The translations under genes were made by a program, and so were the position numbers. The notes under the pieces are model-generated. The model was given only the letters and a program-made list of their open reading frames with translations. It did no database searches and was not told the DNA's origin. Of a DNA stretch of 18,438 nucleotides, positions 7,517 to 15,704 are shown one piece after another (within the stretch, counting starts at the first letter, position 1; the number at the start of each line of letters is the position of its first letter). Origin of the DNA: Pseudomonadales bacterium (GTDB taxonomy: Bacteria; Pseudomonadota; Gammaproteobacteria; Pseudomonadales; JAHEIH01); contig JALRIU010000318.1 of the NCBI GenBank assembly GCA_023255355.1, positions 1 to 18,438 on the forward strand, read 5' to 3'.

Positions 7517-8242
7517 TTAATCGCTTAAGTTATTTTGCTGTTCGAGCTTTCTCTCAATGACCTCTAATGCACCATCGATGAGATAAATCATCATATTTTT
7601 TGCACGATCAACTTGGCCGTTAGCAATTGCCAAATAAATTTTTTCATGATCATTACAAACATCATTATTACTGCCTTTCGCAGGAGTTGTATGTTGAAAA
7701 CTTACATTAAGGGCAGTTTGTATAAAATCTTTAAACTGGTAAATAAAACGATTACCGCTAGCATTGAGCAAACTTATATGAAAATTCATATCCGCCTCAT
7801 GCAAACCTTCAAAATCATCATCAGCAACAGCTCGCATTTCCTCCATAGCCTTACCTATAAGCGCTATAGATTCTTTATCAGCTCGAGCAGCAGCGAGCGA
7901 TGCAGCTTGAGGCTCAATAGCAATTCGAACTTGCAGGAATTCTTTTAAAACTTGTAATGATGGCTTCGAATCTAAAAGCCAAGACAAAATTTTAGCATCG
8001 TAAATATTCCATTGTTGCTCAGGTTCGACGCGAATACCTTGGCGAGGCTTTGAGCTTATTAAACCTTTAGAGGTAAGAATTTTTACTGCTTCTCGAATGG
8101 CAGTTCGACTTACACCATAAGTTTCTGATAATTGCGCTTCAGTTGGCAATGCTCCGCCAACAGGGATATCCCCTGAAACAATTTCTTTACCAATGGTATT
8201 TGCCACCTGCTGAGATAAATTGATGTTTTCAAGTTTAGACAC
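7517..8242 (-). CDS. GntR-family transcriptional regulator, FadR subfamily (FCD domain)
   Basis: This is a probable sugar-responsive repressor of the arabinan locus. Of 241 residues, about 8-75 form the GntR winged helix (SGDIPVGGALPTEAQLSETYGVSRTAIREAVKIL as the recognition region). About 95-230 form the all-helical FCD ligand domain. Three of the usual FCD metal ligands are visible, Asp151 and His155 in EADMNFH and His199 in NDHEKIY. The fourth histidine, expected in an MRAHL-like motif, is replaced by Tyr220 in MMIYL. The start is GTG with GGAG 5 bases upstream. It is divergent from the sugar symporter and precedes the EamA gene. Its likely operators are at 7441-7463 and 17259-17276; no equally good site is seen at its own promoter. 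The effector, perhaps arabinose or a derivative, is inferred from context. Confidence 0.92.
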   Translation of the reverse strand: MSKLENINLSQQVANTIGKEIVSGDIPVGGALPTEAQLSETYGVSRTAIREAVKILTSKGLISSKPRQGIRVEPEQQWNIYDAKILSWLLDSKPSLQVLKEFLQVRIAIEPQAASLAAARADKESIALIGKAMEEMRAVADDDFEGLHEADMNFHISLLNASGNRFIYQFKDFIQTALNVSFQHTTPAKGSNNDVCNDHEKIYLAIANGQVDRAKNMMIYLIDGALEVIERKLEQQNNLSD

Positions 8243-8258
8243 AATAGCTCCACAGACG

Positions 8259-8287
8259 TTGCCGACAAAAAATAAGTATTATAATAT
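8259..8287 (+). promoter_or_regulatory. Divergent promoter region, symporter side
   Basis: TTGCCG (8259-8264) and TAATAT (8282-8287) are separated by 17 bases and lie about 50 bases before the symporter start. TATAAT at 8280-8285 gives a better -10 but only a 15-base spacer. The -10 region contains the self-complementary ATTATAAT, which can also serve the minus strand, where TTGAAG lies 17-19 bases upstream, for the GntR gene. The two promoters therefore appear to share their -10 sequence. Confidence 0.4.
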
Positions 8288-8337
8288 CCATAGCTCATAA
8301 CACTTCAAATAATATAACACTAAATAGAGATGCAATC

Positions 8338-9966
8338 ATGATTGAATTGAGCTCCCTTGACTGGATTGTTCTGGGTATTTTCCTCGCCTTATTAGCCGGT
8401 GTAGTTATCTGGTCTATTATGCAAAAAGAAGAAGATACTACCGACTACTTTTTGGCAGGTCGCAATGCCACATGGCTAGCCATTGGGGCATCGATATTTG
8501 CCTCGAATATTGGTTCAGAACATTTAGTAGGACTTTCAGGTACCGGCGCATCCACTGGTATGGCACTGGCACACTGGGAATTCCAGTCCTGGATCATTCT
8601 TTTGCTCGGTTGGATTTTTGTTCCGTTTTACTGGAGCAGCAAGGTCTACACCATGCCAGAGTTTTTGGAACGCCGCTTTAATAGTGCCTCCAGAACCTTT
8701 CTGTCCATTATTTCTCTGGTGGGCTATGTACTAACTAAGGTCGCTGTCACGGTGTACGCAGGAGGGGTGGCATTTCAGACCATCCTCGGTATCGACACGC
8801 TCTGGGGCATCGACTTTTTCTGGGTATCTGCGATTGGGCTAGTCGTCATTACCGGTTTCTACACTGTGTTAGGCGGTATGAAAGCCATCATGTGGACGTC
8901 GGTCCTTCAAACCCCCGTGCTGATTATTGGGTCTGCGGTCATCCTATGGGTAGGCCTCGACAAAGTTGGCGGCTGGGCAGAGATGGAGCGTATCAACGAA
9001 GCTAAAATGCACCTTATTTACCCAATGGGGCATTCTGATTTTCCATGGCCTGGAATTATCTTTGGTTCATTCATTATTGGTTTTTGGTACTGGTGTACCG
9101 ACCAATATATTGTGCAACGCGTGCTTTCAGCAAAAAATATCCAACAGGCAAGACGCGGTACAATTTGGGCAGGTTATTTAAAACTACTCCCGGTATTTAT
9201 TTTCTTGGTCCCCGGCATGATCGCTTATGCCCTCAAGGCAAAAGGCCTTATGCACTATGACACCCCTGATCAGGCTTTCCCCGCTTTAGTATCAGAATTA
9301 TTGCCCTCGGGTGTTAAGGGCATCGTGATTGGCGGTCTACTTGCAGCATTAATGAGTTCACTGGCCTCACTCTTCAATTCTTCAGCGACCTTGTTCACTA
9401 TCGATTTCTATAAAAAGTATAATCCTCAGGCTGACGAGAAAAAGCTGCTGCATGTTGGCCGAATGGCAACTATTACGGTCGTGATACTCGGTATTCTCTG
9501 GATACCCGTAATGAGTTCAATCGCCGATGTGCTCTATGAATATCTACAAAGTGTTCAGTCATTAATTGCACCTAGCATTGCCGCTGTATTCTTACTTGGA
9601 ATTATAAGCAATCGCGTCACCCCAACCGCTGGTTTTGTTGGCTTAGTCGCCGGCTTTGTGCTGGGCATGATCAGGCTGTTCATGCTGCCCTTTAAAGCCG
9701 AGGTAGCTGGCAGTTCAGTGGCATGGATTGTAGAAATGAATTGGCTGTATTACTGCGTAATGTTATTCGTTATTTGTGTGGTGATCATCATAGGCGTGAG
9801 CTTCTTCACCAAGCCAGCAGACGAAGAAAAACTAAAAGGGCTTACCTTCCCAAGTATGGGAAAAGAGCAGTGGAGTGAAGTTGCCGCTGGTATTGATAAA
9901 TGGGATTACATCCACACCGCCGGTATTATTTTAATCACGATATTTATCTACTATCGTTTCTGGTAA
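8338..9966 (+). CDS. Sodium/solute symporter (SSS family, SGLT-like sugar transporter)
   Basis: This is an inner-membrane Na+-coupled sugar importer, probably for L-arabinose or another arabinan breakdown product given its neighbours. The 542 residues nearly equal Vibrio vSGLT (543, from memory) and hold about 14 membrane helices. The SSS signature is seen in TDYFLAGRNATWLAIGASIFASNIGSEHLVGLSG near residues 35-70. The Na+-site region is LAALMSSLASLFNSSATLFTIDFYKK, where the serines of the second sodium site are expected. The pattern WYWCTDQYIVQRVLSAKN is also SGLT-like. It is the first gene of a plus-strand pair with the GH43 arabinanase, which starts 55 bases downstream past a hairpin. Specificity cannot be read from sequence. 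Confidence 0.93.
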   Translation: MIELSSLDWIVLGIFLALLAGVVIWSIMQKEEDTTDYFLAGRNATWLAIGASIFASNIGSEHLVGLSGTGASTGMALAHWEFQSWIILLLGWIFVPFYWSSKVYTMPEFLERRFNSASRTFLSIISLVGYVLTKVAVTVYAGGVAFQTILGIDTLWGIDFFWVSAIGLVVITGFYTVLGGMKAIMWTSVLQTPVLIIGSAVILWVGLDKVGGWAEMERINEAKMHLIYPMGHSDFPWPGIIFGSFIIGFWYWCTDQYIVQRVLSAKNIQQARRGTIWAGYLKLLPVFIFLVPGMIAYALKAKGLMHYDTPDQAFPALVSELLPSGVKGIVIGGLLAALMSSLASLFNSSATLFTIDFYKKYNPQADEKKLLHVGRMATITVVILGILWIPVMSSIADVLYEYLQSVQSLIAPSIAAVFLLGIISNRVTPTAGFVGLVAGFVLGMIRLFMLPFKAEVAGSSVAWIVEMNWLYYCVMLFVICVVIIIGVSFFTKPADEEKLKGLTFPSMGKEQWSEVAAGIDKWDYIHTAGIILITIFIYYRFW

Positions 9967-9973
9967 TTCACTG

Positions 9974-10001
9974 GCAGGTGATATTTTTATATATCGCCTG
10001 C
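9974..10001 (+). terminator. Intercistronic hairpin between symporter and arabinanase genes
   Basis: GCAGGTGATAT (9974-9984) pairs with ATATCGCCTGC (9991-10001) around a 6-base loop, giving ten Watson-Crick pairs and one G-U. It starts 7 bases after the symporter stop and is followed by TTATTTCC, a poor U-tract. It may be a partial terminator or a 3' stabilising element that sets the ratio of carrier to secreted enzyme. Confidence 0.55.
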
Positions 10002-10021
10002 TTATTTCCTGGGTACATACT

Positions 10022-11023
10022 ATGCGATCTGTTCTGTTGTTCATTGCCTTTGTTTTAAGTGTTAATAGCCATGCACTACAAGTCGAGGTCCACGACCCTG
10101 TGATGGCAAAAGAAGGCGATTATTACTACGCCTTCAGTACAGGGCCTGGTATTACGATCTATCAATCAGAAGATATGATCAATTGGCGCAGAACAGGAAG
10201 GATATTCGAAACAGAACCAAGCTGGGCTAGAAAAGATATCCCTGAATTTATGGGCCACTTATGGGCACCCGATGTATTTTATAAAAATGGCCGCTACTAC
10301 GTGTATTACTCAGCCTCGGCCTTTGGTAAAAATACCTCTGCGATTGGCGTTGCAAGCACTCCCACACTAAACCCAGACGCAGAAAATTACCAATGGATCG
10401 ACCATGGCAATATTCTTCAATCGGTTCCCGGGAGAGATGATTGGAATGCTATTGATGCTGCCATCATAGAAGATGATCAAGGTAATATCTGGATGAGCTT
10501 TGGATCATTTTGGAGCGGGCTAAAAATGGTAAAACTTGACCCCTCTATGACCAAAATTGCACAACCTGAGGTTTGGCATCATATCGCGTCCCGATTACCT
10601 GCGGTTCCAAGTAAGATCGAAGAAGCAGGTCGTGGCGCTATCGAAGCACCCTTTATCTTTAAACATGAAGACTATTATTATTTATTTGTCTCGTTTGATC
10701 TTTGCTGTCGCAAGGAAAATAGCACCTACAAAATTATGGTCGGCCGCAGCAAATCCATAACAGGGCCCTATGTCGACGCAAAGGATGTACAACTCAACCA
10801 AGGAGGCGGAACCTTAGTTTTACAAGGCAATGAAAACTGGACAGCAGTTGGTCATAACTCTGTGTATCATTTTGACGGCCAGGATTTTCTTGTCACGCAT
10901 GCTTACGAAACCGCTGATAACCATCTACAAAAATTACGCATTTTACCGCTAAATTGGCAGGATGGTTGGCCGGTGGTTGATCCTCGTGATTTAGATCATC
11001 GCACAACCAATCTAATTGAATAA
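10022..11023 (+). CDS. GH43 arabinan 1,5-alpha-L-arabinanase (Arb43A-like), secreted
   Basis: This five-bladed beta-propeller hydrolase cleaves alpha-1,5-linked arabinan by inversion. A signal peptide is seen (MRSVLLFIAFVLSVNSHA), so it acts in the periplasm or outside. The three GH43 catalytic residues are in place: base Asp25 (VHDPVM), pKa-modulating Asp145 (WNAIDAAII) and acid Glu208 (GAIEAPFIF). From memory, these are each exactly 13 less than Asp38, Asp158 and Glu221 of Cellvibrio japonicus Arb43A. Long shared stretches such as GHLWAPD, SAFGKNTSAIGV, LCCRK and GHNS support the match. Arb43A releases mainly arabinotriose; whether this one is endo or exo is not settled by sequence. The start lacks a strong ribosome site (GGG 9 bases upstream). 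It ends one base before the stop of the convergent GH127 gene. Confidence 0.93.
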   Translation: MRSVLLFIAFVLSVNSHALQVEVHDPVMAKEGDYYYAFSTGPGITIYQSEDMINWRRTGRIFETEPSWARKDIPEFMGHLWAPDVFYKNGRYYVYYSASAFGKNTSAIGVASTPTLNPDAENYQWIDHGNILQSVPGRDDWNAIDAAIIEDDQGNIWMSFGSFWSGLKMVKLDPSMTKIAQPEVWHHIASRLPAVPSKIEEAGRGAIEAPFIFKHEDYYYLFVSFDLCCRKENSTYKIMVGRSKSITGPYVDAKDVQLNQGGGTLVLQGNENWTAVGHNSVYHFDGQDFLVTHAYETADNHLQKLRILPLNWQDGWPVVDPRDLDHRTTNLIE

Positions 11024-11024
11024 G

Positions 11025-13394
11025 CTATCTAAGTAATTCAATACCATAAATGCCACCAGCAACAGAATTTGGTTTGGCCTCAAACCGCAGCTGGTGGTAA
11101 CCCTCAGATTGCGCTTGCATTATCGCCTCAGAAATAGGGTAGTCGATATAGTAGAACGCATCGCCATTGTTGATTTCCTTTACAGGTAGACTTACATCAG
11201 CCAATGTTTGGCCATTAAATTTAATTGCAAATTGACGCCCGCGATCACCAACAAAATAAGTAATTCTTAAAAACTTGGCTTCATTTTTAACATCGCGCAA
11301 ACGATAACTAAACCACTCATTAGAATCGCGCCAATGCTTGCCAGCATTCCAACCGGAGTTACTCTGACCACTGGCAAAATCATGCTCAACTTCTGGTTGT
11401 TGTTCACCAGGATTGATCTGATCAATGAGTCGCGCTAAATAAACTTGGCGTTGTCGTTCTTGCGCCTTTAAATCAGCAATATAATTTTTAAACCCTGTGC
11501 TGCTGTATTGCGGCAAGTAAATACTGTAACGACTATCGTGAACTCGATAAAAGGGTACTAGCGATTCAACAGCTTCGATCTTGCCATCGACACTGGTTAT
11601 GGCACGAGTGGCCTTAAAATCGAGCCGGTCTTTGGCTGTACGTATTAAGCCTTCTAAAAATGTTTCTGGCTCGCCAACCAACATAGGAATTTTTTCAATT
11701 GGACATTGAGCCCCACTAGCGATATGCCCCATGCGGCTGTCATCCGCAATAAAAGCGAGAGATTCATCACCGGGTAATTTAATCGGTGCAGCCATAACCC
11801 AAGGACCATAAAGCACAGAAAAATAATTGCTTTTATCTGGCATCATTTCAATGCGAGGGGTAATGCTATAGGAGATATTAAGACGATCGTTTGGTGACCA
11901 TTTCCGTTGGATTTTCCAGTAACCATTGGTCAACGCAGGGTTAATGATACGATCGTTTAATTTCAGCGTTACTTGCTGATCAACTAGCCATGATGGCTGC
12001 CTGATACTTAGCACCCATTCAGCGTCGGGTGATTTTAGAACATTAAATTCCAATTCATCGTCATCAGGGAGGCGATTAAGCTGCTGAATATTAATGCCCT
12101 GCTGTTGCCAATCGAGTGTCGATGGAATAAATAAATTAACTTTAAGTTCATTATTTTGATGGGCATATATCATTTTGCCGTAGAGACTATGGTTTTCAAT
12201 GCCAGATCCAACACAGCACCACATTGAATCTTGCGCCGATGAGTACTTGCGATAATGCCCTGGCATCATTGGGGTGAAATAAACTAATCCGCCATGATCA
12301 GGGTGTTGTGTAGACAGGATGTGGTTAAACGTTGCTCGCTCAATGTATTCCAAATAGGCAATGTCATCAGAAGCTAAATACAACTGTTCAGATAGCTTAA
12401 GCATGTTGTATGTATTGCAGGTTTCAGGGCCCTCGTTACTGGTCACCATCGCGGTAAAATCTAACTTGTCGTGAAAATGTTCTCGAACAGAATTACCGCC
12501 GATCGAAACCGATCTTTCGGCACTGACATTTCGCCAAAAAAAGTCGGCCGCACGATGCCAGTTATTGTCTTCAGTGGCATTAGCGATACGCATAAAACCC
12601 ATGACTTTAGGAATTTGTGTATTCGCATGCAAGCCATCTAATCGATCTTGTTGATTTAACAATGGTTCCAATATAAAACCATGTGAAAACTTCTTAGCAA
12701 GTGCTATAAAATCTTGATCGCCACTGATATTCGCAACGTCAATCAGTACATCATTAATCGAACCGTGCTCGGAGCGAAGCATCGTTTGAATTTGCTCGTC
12801 CGTTAAATTTTCGACGAGCCATGAGAACCATCCGCCAAATTTTAGTAACATCGTTTTGGCGAGCTCGCTATGAGCTAAGGTGTAAGCATCGCGGAGCCCT
12901 GCGAACATTTTATGAATATTATAAAGGGGCACCCAGCGCTGATTAAGACCGAATGACTCTGCCTCTATTTTTCCGTCGTGAATATCCTGCCAAATTTGTT
13001 TGCTTTGTGGGACACCACCAAGATAGCCATTACCATTAGCTAATTGAATTTCATTAAGTGCAACAAGATAACTGTCGAGGCGCTGCTTAATACGAGCATC
13101 ACCTGATGCTGCCCAGGCAGCACTTAATGCACTAACGTAGTGGCCGCCAATATGTCCATCAAGTCCTGTGTTTTCCCAGTTTCCGTAGCTATTGACGTTA
13201 TTATTAACGCCAGCTTCGCGACGATAAGGCGCCAGCAAACGATCGGGGTCTAGCGCAAGCAAATACTGAATATTAGTTTGTTGCGCATGCAAAAACGGGC
13301 TGTCTTCAAGGCGCACTACATCAAGAGGAAATAGCTCAACTGCCAATACTTGCGAAGACAATAATACGCCTGCAAGTAACGCCTTAATACGCAT
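11025..13394 (-). CDS. GH127/GH146 beta-L-arabinofuranosidase, exported
   Basis: This probably removes beta-L-arabinofuranose from complex plant glycans in the periplasm. The (alpha/alpha)6 domain has the family zinc/nucleophile set: Glu and Cys in GPETCNTYNMLKLSEQL, and the Cys pair in SMWCCVGSGIENH, whose first cysteine is the expected nucleophile. Glu in NSVREHFHD is a candidate acid/base. Counting from the chosen start these are E324, C326, C393, C394 and E305. The C-terminal part has beta-sandwich segments and a stretch (YFSVLYGPWVMAAPI) resembling GH146 proteins, which I favour over GH127 proper. The frame is open to 13436, but the ATG at 13394 starts a clean signal peptide (MRIKALLAGVLLSSQVLA) and follows the GH43 stop by one base. 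It is the last gene of the halogenase operon. Confidence 0.9.
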   Translation of the reverse strand: MRIKALLAGVLLSSQVLAVELFPLDVVRLEDSPFLHAQQTNIQYLLALDPDRLLAPYRREAGVNNNVNSYGNWENTGLDGHIGGHYVSALSAAWAASGDARIKQRLDSYLVALNEIQLANGNGYLGGVPQSKQIWQDIHDGKIEAESFGLNQRWVPLYNIHKMFAGLRDAYTLAHSELAKTMLLKFGGWFSWLVENLTDEQIQTMLRSEHGSINDVLIDVANISGDQDFIALAKKFSHGFILEPLLNQQDRLDGLHANTQIPKVMGFMRIANATEDNNWHRAADFFWRNVSAERSVSIGGNSVREHFHDKLDFTAMVTSNEGPETCNTYNMLKLSEQLYLASDDIAYLEYIERATFNHILSTQHPDHGGLVYFTPMMPGHYRKYSSAQDSMWCCVGSGIENHSLYGKMIYAHQNNELKVNLFIPSTLDWQQQGINIQQLNRLPDDDELEFNVLKSPDAEWVLSIRQPSWLVDQQVTLKLNDRIINPALTNGYWKIQRKWSPNDRLNISYSITPRIEMMPDKSNYFSVLYGPWVMAAPIKLPGDESLAFIADDSRMGHIASGAQCPIEKIPMLVGEPETFLEGLIRTAKDRLDFKATRAITSVDGKIEAVESLVPFYRVHDSRYSIYLPQYSSTGFKNYIADLKAQERQRQVYLARLIDQINPGEQQPEVEHDFASGQSNSGWNAGKHWRDSNEWFSYRLRDVKNEAKFLRITYFVGDRGRQFAIKFNGQTLADVSLPVKEINNGDAFYYIDYPISEAIMQAQSEGYHQLRFEAKPNSVAGGIYGIELLR

Positions 13395-13395
13395 A

Positions 13396-14340
13396 TTATT
13401 CGCCAGCCTTACCAAACACCGGCATACCCGTCTCATCCCAGTGAAGATGTTTCACAAAGGTATGGCGATCAGGGTTCCACAGTGGATCGCCCTCAATCTC
13501 CGTGTACTGCCGGCAATGGTAAACCAATATGTCATTACCATGCTCGTCAGTAGTAAAGCTGTTATGGCCTGGACCAAACATTTTTAAAGGTGTATTACTA
13601 CCAAAGACTGGTGCATCAGCTTTGTGCCAACTCACCGGATCGAGCAAGTCTGCATTTTGATAGGCCCACAACAATCCCATGCAGTAATTCTCATCGGTAG
13701 CACTAGCTGAATAGGTTATAAAGATTTTATCGCCGTGCTTAATTACCGCTGGGCCTTCGTTAACCCAAAAGCCTCGCGTCTCCCACTCATACTCTGGTTT
13801 AGTGAGCATCGCTGTTTTGCCTTGTAAGGTGGTCGGCGTTGCCATCTCGCTTAGATAAAGATTGGAATTGCCACGGATACCCGGACCTTTTTGCGCCCAA
13901 AGGTAGTAAAGCTGATCGTTGTGATAAAAGGTTGTTGCATCAAGACAAAACGTATCGATGCCAGAATCGACTTGCCCTTCGAATTGCCAATCTCCCGCAA
14001 CAGGATTCGAAGCATTACAGCTTATTGCATACATGCGATGTTGAAATAGATCGTCTTTGATCTCTCGACTAGGTGCTGCCGCAAAATATACATACCATGC
14101 ACCATCGTTAAAATGAATTTCAGGCGCCCAAATAAGATCAGAATAAGCACCTTCATCTGGCTTAATCCACACCATCCGCGTTTGTGCTGACGCTAAATCA
14201 GCCAACGTTTGGGCACGTCGCAATTCAATACCGTTATATGCTGGTACTGATGCGGTGAAATAGTAATAACCATCGGTATGCTTATAAATAAAAGGATCAG
14301 CACGTTGGGGAATCAAAGGGGTATTGGAATTAATCATCAT
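13396..14340 (-). CDS. GH43 exo-alpha-1,5-L-arabinofuranosidase-like enzyme, cytoplasmic
   Basis: This 314-residue single-domain GH43 has no signal peptide, so it probably works in the cytoplasm on imported arabino-oligosaccharides, releasing L-arabinose. The catalytic triad is Asp15 (RADPFIY), Asp134 (FCLDATTF) and Glu195 (WVNEGPAVI). DGYYYFTASVPAYNGIELRRA and GPGHNSF resemble GH43 subfamily 26 exo-arabinofuranosidases; the subfamily call is from memory. AAGGA is only 3 bases before the first ATG and 6 before the second, so translation may begin at the second methionine (14337). The gene follows the GPH importer by 6 bases, and its ribosome site overlaps that gene's stop. Its own stop is one base from the GH127 start, which implies coupling. 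Confidence 0.88.
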   Translation of the reverse strand: MMINSNTPLIPQRADPFIYKHTDGYYYFTASVPAYNGIELRRAQTLADLASAQTRMVWIKPDEGAYSDLIWAPEIHFNDGAWYVYFAAAPSREIKDDLFQHRMYAISCNASNPVAGDWQFEGQVDSGIDTFCLDATTFYHNDQLYYLWAQKGPGIRGNSNLYLSEMATPTTLQGKTAMLTKPEYEWETRGFWVNEGPAVIKHGDKIFITYSASATDENYCMGLLWAYQNADLLDPVSWHKADAPVFGSNTPLKMFGPGHNSFTTDEHGNDILVYHCRQYTEIEGDPLWNPDRHTFVKHLHWDETGMPVFGKAGE

Positions 14341-14346
14341 AGATCC

Positions 14347-15690
14347 TTATTTGCGTGCGTTGATCTGGTCAACAATCTCTAAATAACGTTCGTTGGTAAT
14401 ATTGTATTTTGTCATCACCCAACCAGTCACAAAATGGAAAAATCCAGAAATCAAGGTAAGCATCAATACGATACCCATAAGGCTACGCTCAGATTGTTCT
14501 ACATCAGGTACATAATCAAAGTAACCTAAAAGTAGACCCACCAGAGCACCTGCTAAACCCATGCCCAGTTTCTGAAAGAATGAGATACCGCCAAAGGCCA
14601 AACCCGATACCCGTTTACCCGTTTTTAATTCACCGTAATCAACAGCTTCTGGGATGATAGACCAAAATACTGGGGCGTGAAGATCTACCACAAATGACAA
14701 TAAGAAAAATAAAATGAAGGCCAATGCTACATCATCACGGCCCACGAAAAAGTACATAGCAATGCTAATAAAGAACACTGCCATTTGAGTGTATTTAAAT
14801 AGATTAATCTTGCAGTAATGCTTGGTAATCCAGGTTGAGGCCGACATCGATATGATAGCCGCTCCAACTCCGGTTGATAAAAAAGCCGATTGCAAGGCAG
14901 CATCTCCGCCTAAATAGTATTTTGCATAATAAAGCGCCACCGATCCCCGGATGACATAACCCAGAGTACCGAAAATACATACCGCACATAGCAATAGCCA
15001 CTGATCGTTTTGCATCAGCAATTTAAACTGTTCCGCCAAGGGTTTTTCATCGACCTGATGCTCGATACGTTCAGTGGTGGTGTAAAAGCAAAACAAGAAA
15101 AACAGCACGCCTAACGCTGCCATCAAGCCCATCGACATCTGGTAGCCCTGTTGAATATTTCCCTGCCAAATATCGGCATCAGCCATAATGGGCACAATAA
15201 TGGTCACCATAAATGCCGCTACTTTAGCTAAAAACAAACGGTAGCCATTGGCTGATAAACGCTCCTTAGGGTCTGCCGTTAGAACACTGATCAATGAAAT
15301 ATAAGGTATCGTTACCGAGGTAAACATGATCGTCACAAAGATATAGGTCGCATAAGCCCACACCAACTTCATACCGTATTCCATATCTGGGGTGGTAAAT
15401 GTCAAAAAGACTGACACCCCAAATGGAATAGAAAGGTATAAAAAATAGTGCCGATAACGACCGTGCTTGGTTGTAAATTTATCCGTGGCCATGCCCATCA
15501 AAGGATCAGTAATACCGTCGATAAGTCTAACGACTAGAAATAAAATACCCATATCGACAGGATCGAGGCCAAATACATCAGTGTAGAAAAACGTGATGAT
15601 AAGCATCATGGACGATATCACGACATTTACCGCCATATCGCCAGCGCCAAAACCAATTTTTTCTAATACGGAAAGTTTATAGTTATTCAT
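14347..15690 (-). CDS. GPH-family sugar/cation symporter (MelB/XylP type)
   Basis: This 447-residue inner-membrane importer of the glycoside-pentoside-hexuronide family has about 12 helices. Signatures include the first-helix region KIGFGAGDMAVNVV and the loop RLIDGITDPLMGMATDKFTTKHGRYRHY, which matches the GPH pattern of an Arg-Asp pair, a DP..G motif and a GR.R loop. A second loop with PEAVDYGELKTGKRVSGLAFG near residue 350 is also typical. It lies between the halogenase (14 bases) and the cytoplasmic arabinofuranosidase (6 bases), which makes arabino-oligosaccharides or arabinosides the likely substrate. The start has AGG 8 bases upstream. Energy coupling (Na+ or H+) is not evident from sequence. 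Confidence 0.92.
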   Translation of the reverse strand: MNNYKLSVLEKIGFGAGDMAVNVVISSMMLIITFFYTDVFGLDPVDMGILFLVVRLIDGITDPLMGMATDKFTTKHGRYRHYFLYLSIPFGVSVFLTFTTPDMEYGMKLVWAYATYIFVTIMFTSVTIPYISLISVLTADPKERLSANGYRLFLAKVAAFMVTIIVPIMADADIWQGNIQQGYQMSMGLMAALGVLFFLFCFYTTTERIEHQVDEKPLAEQFKLLMQNDQWLLLCAVCIFGTLGYVIRGSVALYYAKYYLGGDAALQSAFLSTGVGAAIISMSASTWITKHYCKINLFKYTQMAVFFISIAMYFFVGRDDVALAFILFFLLSFVVDLHAPVFWSIIPEAVDYGELKTGKRVSGLAFGGISFFQKLGMGLAGALVGLLLGYFDYVPDVEQSERSLMGIVLMLTLISGFFHFVTGWVMTKYNITNERYLEIVDQINARK

Positions 15691-15704
15691 TTTTTTACCT
15701 AGGT

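Noticed and set aside
7613..7948. Plus-strand frame of 111 codons
   Set aside because: It is antisense to the GntR regulator, whose domains are unmistakable.
11021..11030. Possible terminator between the convergent GH43 and GH127 genes
   Set aside because: There is only one base between the stop codons, and no hairpin with a U-tract was found nearby on either strand.
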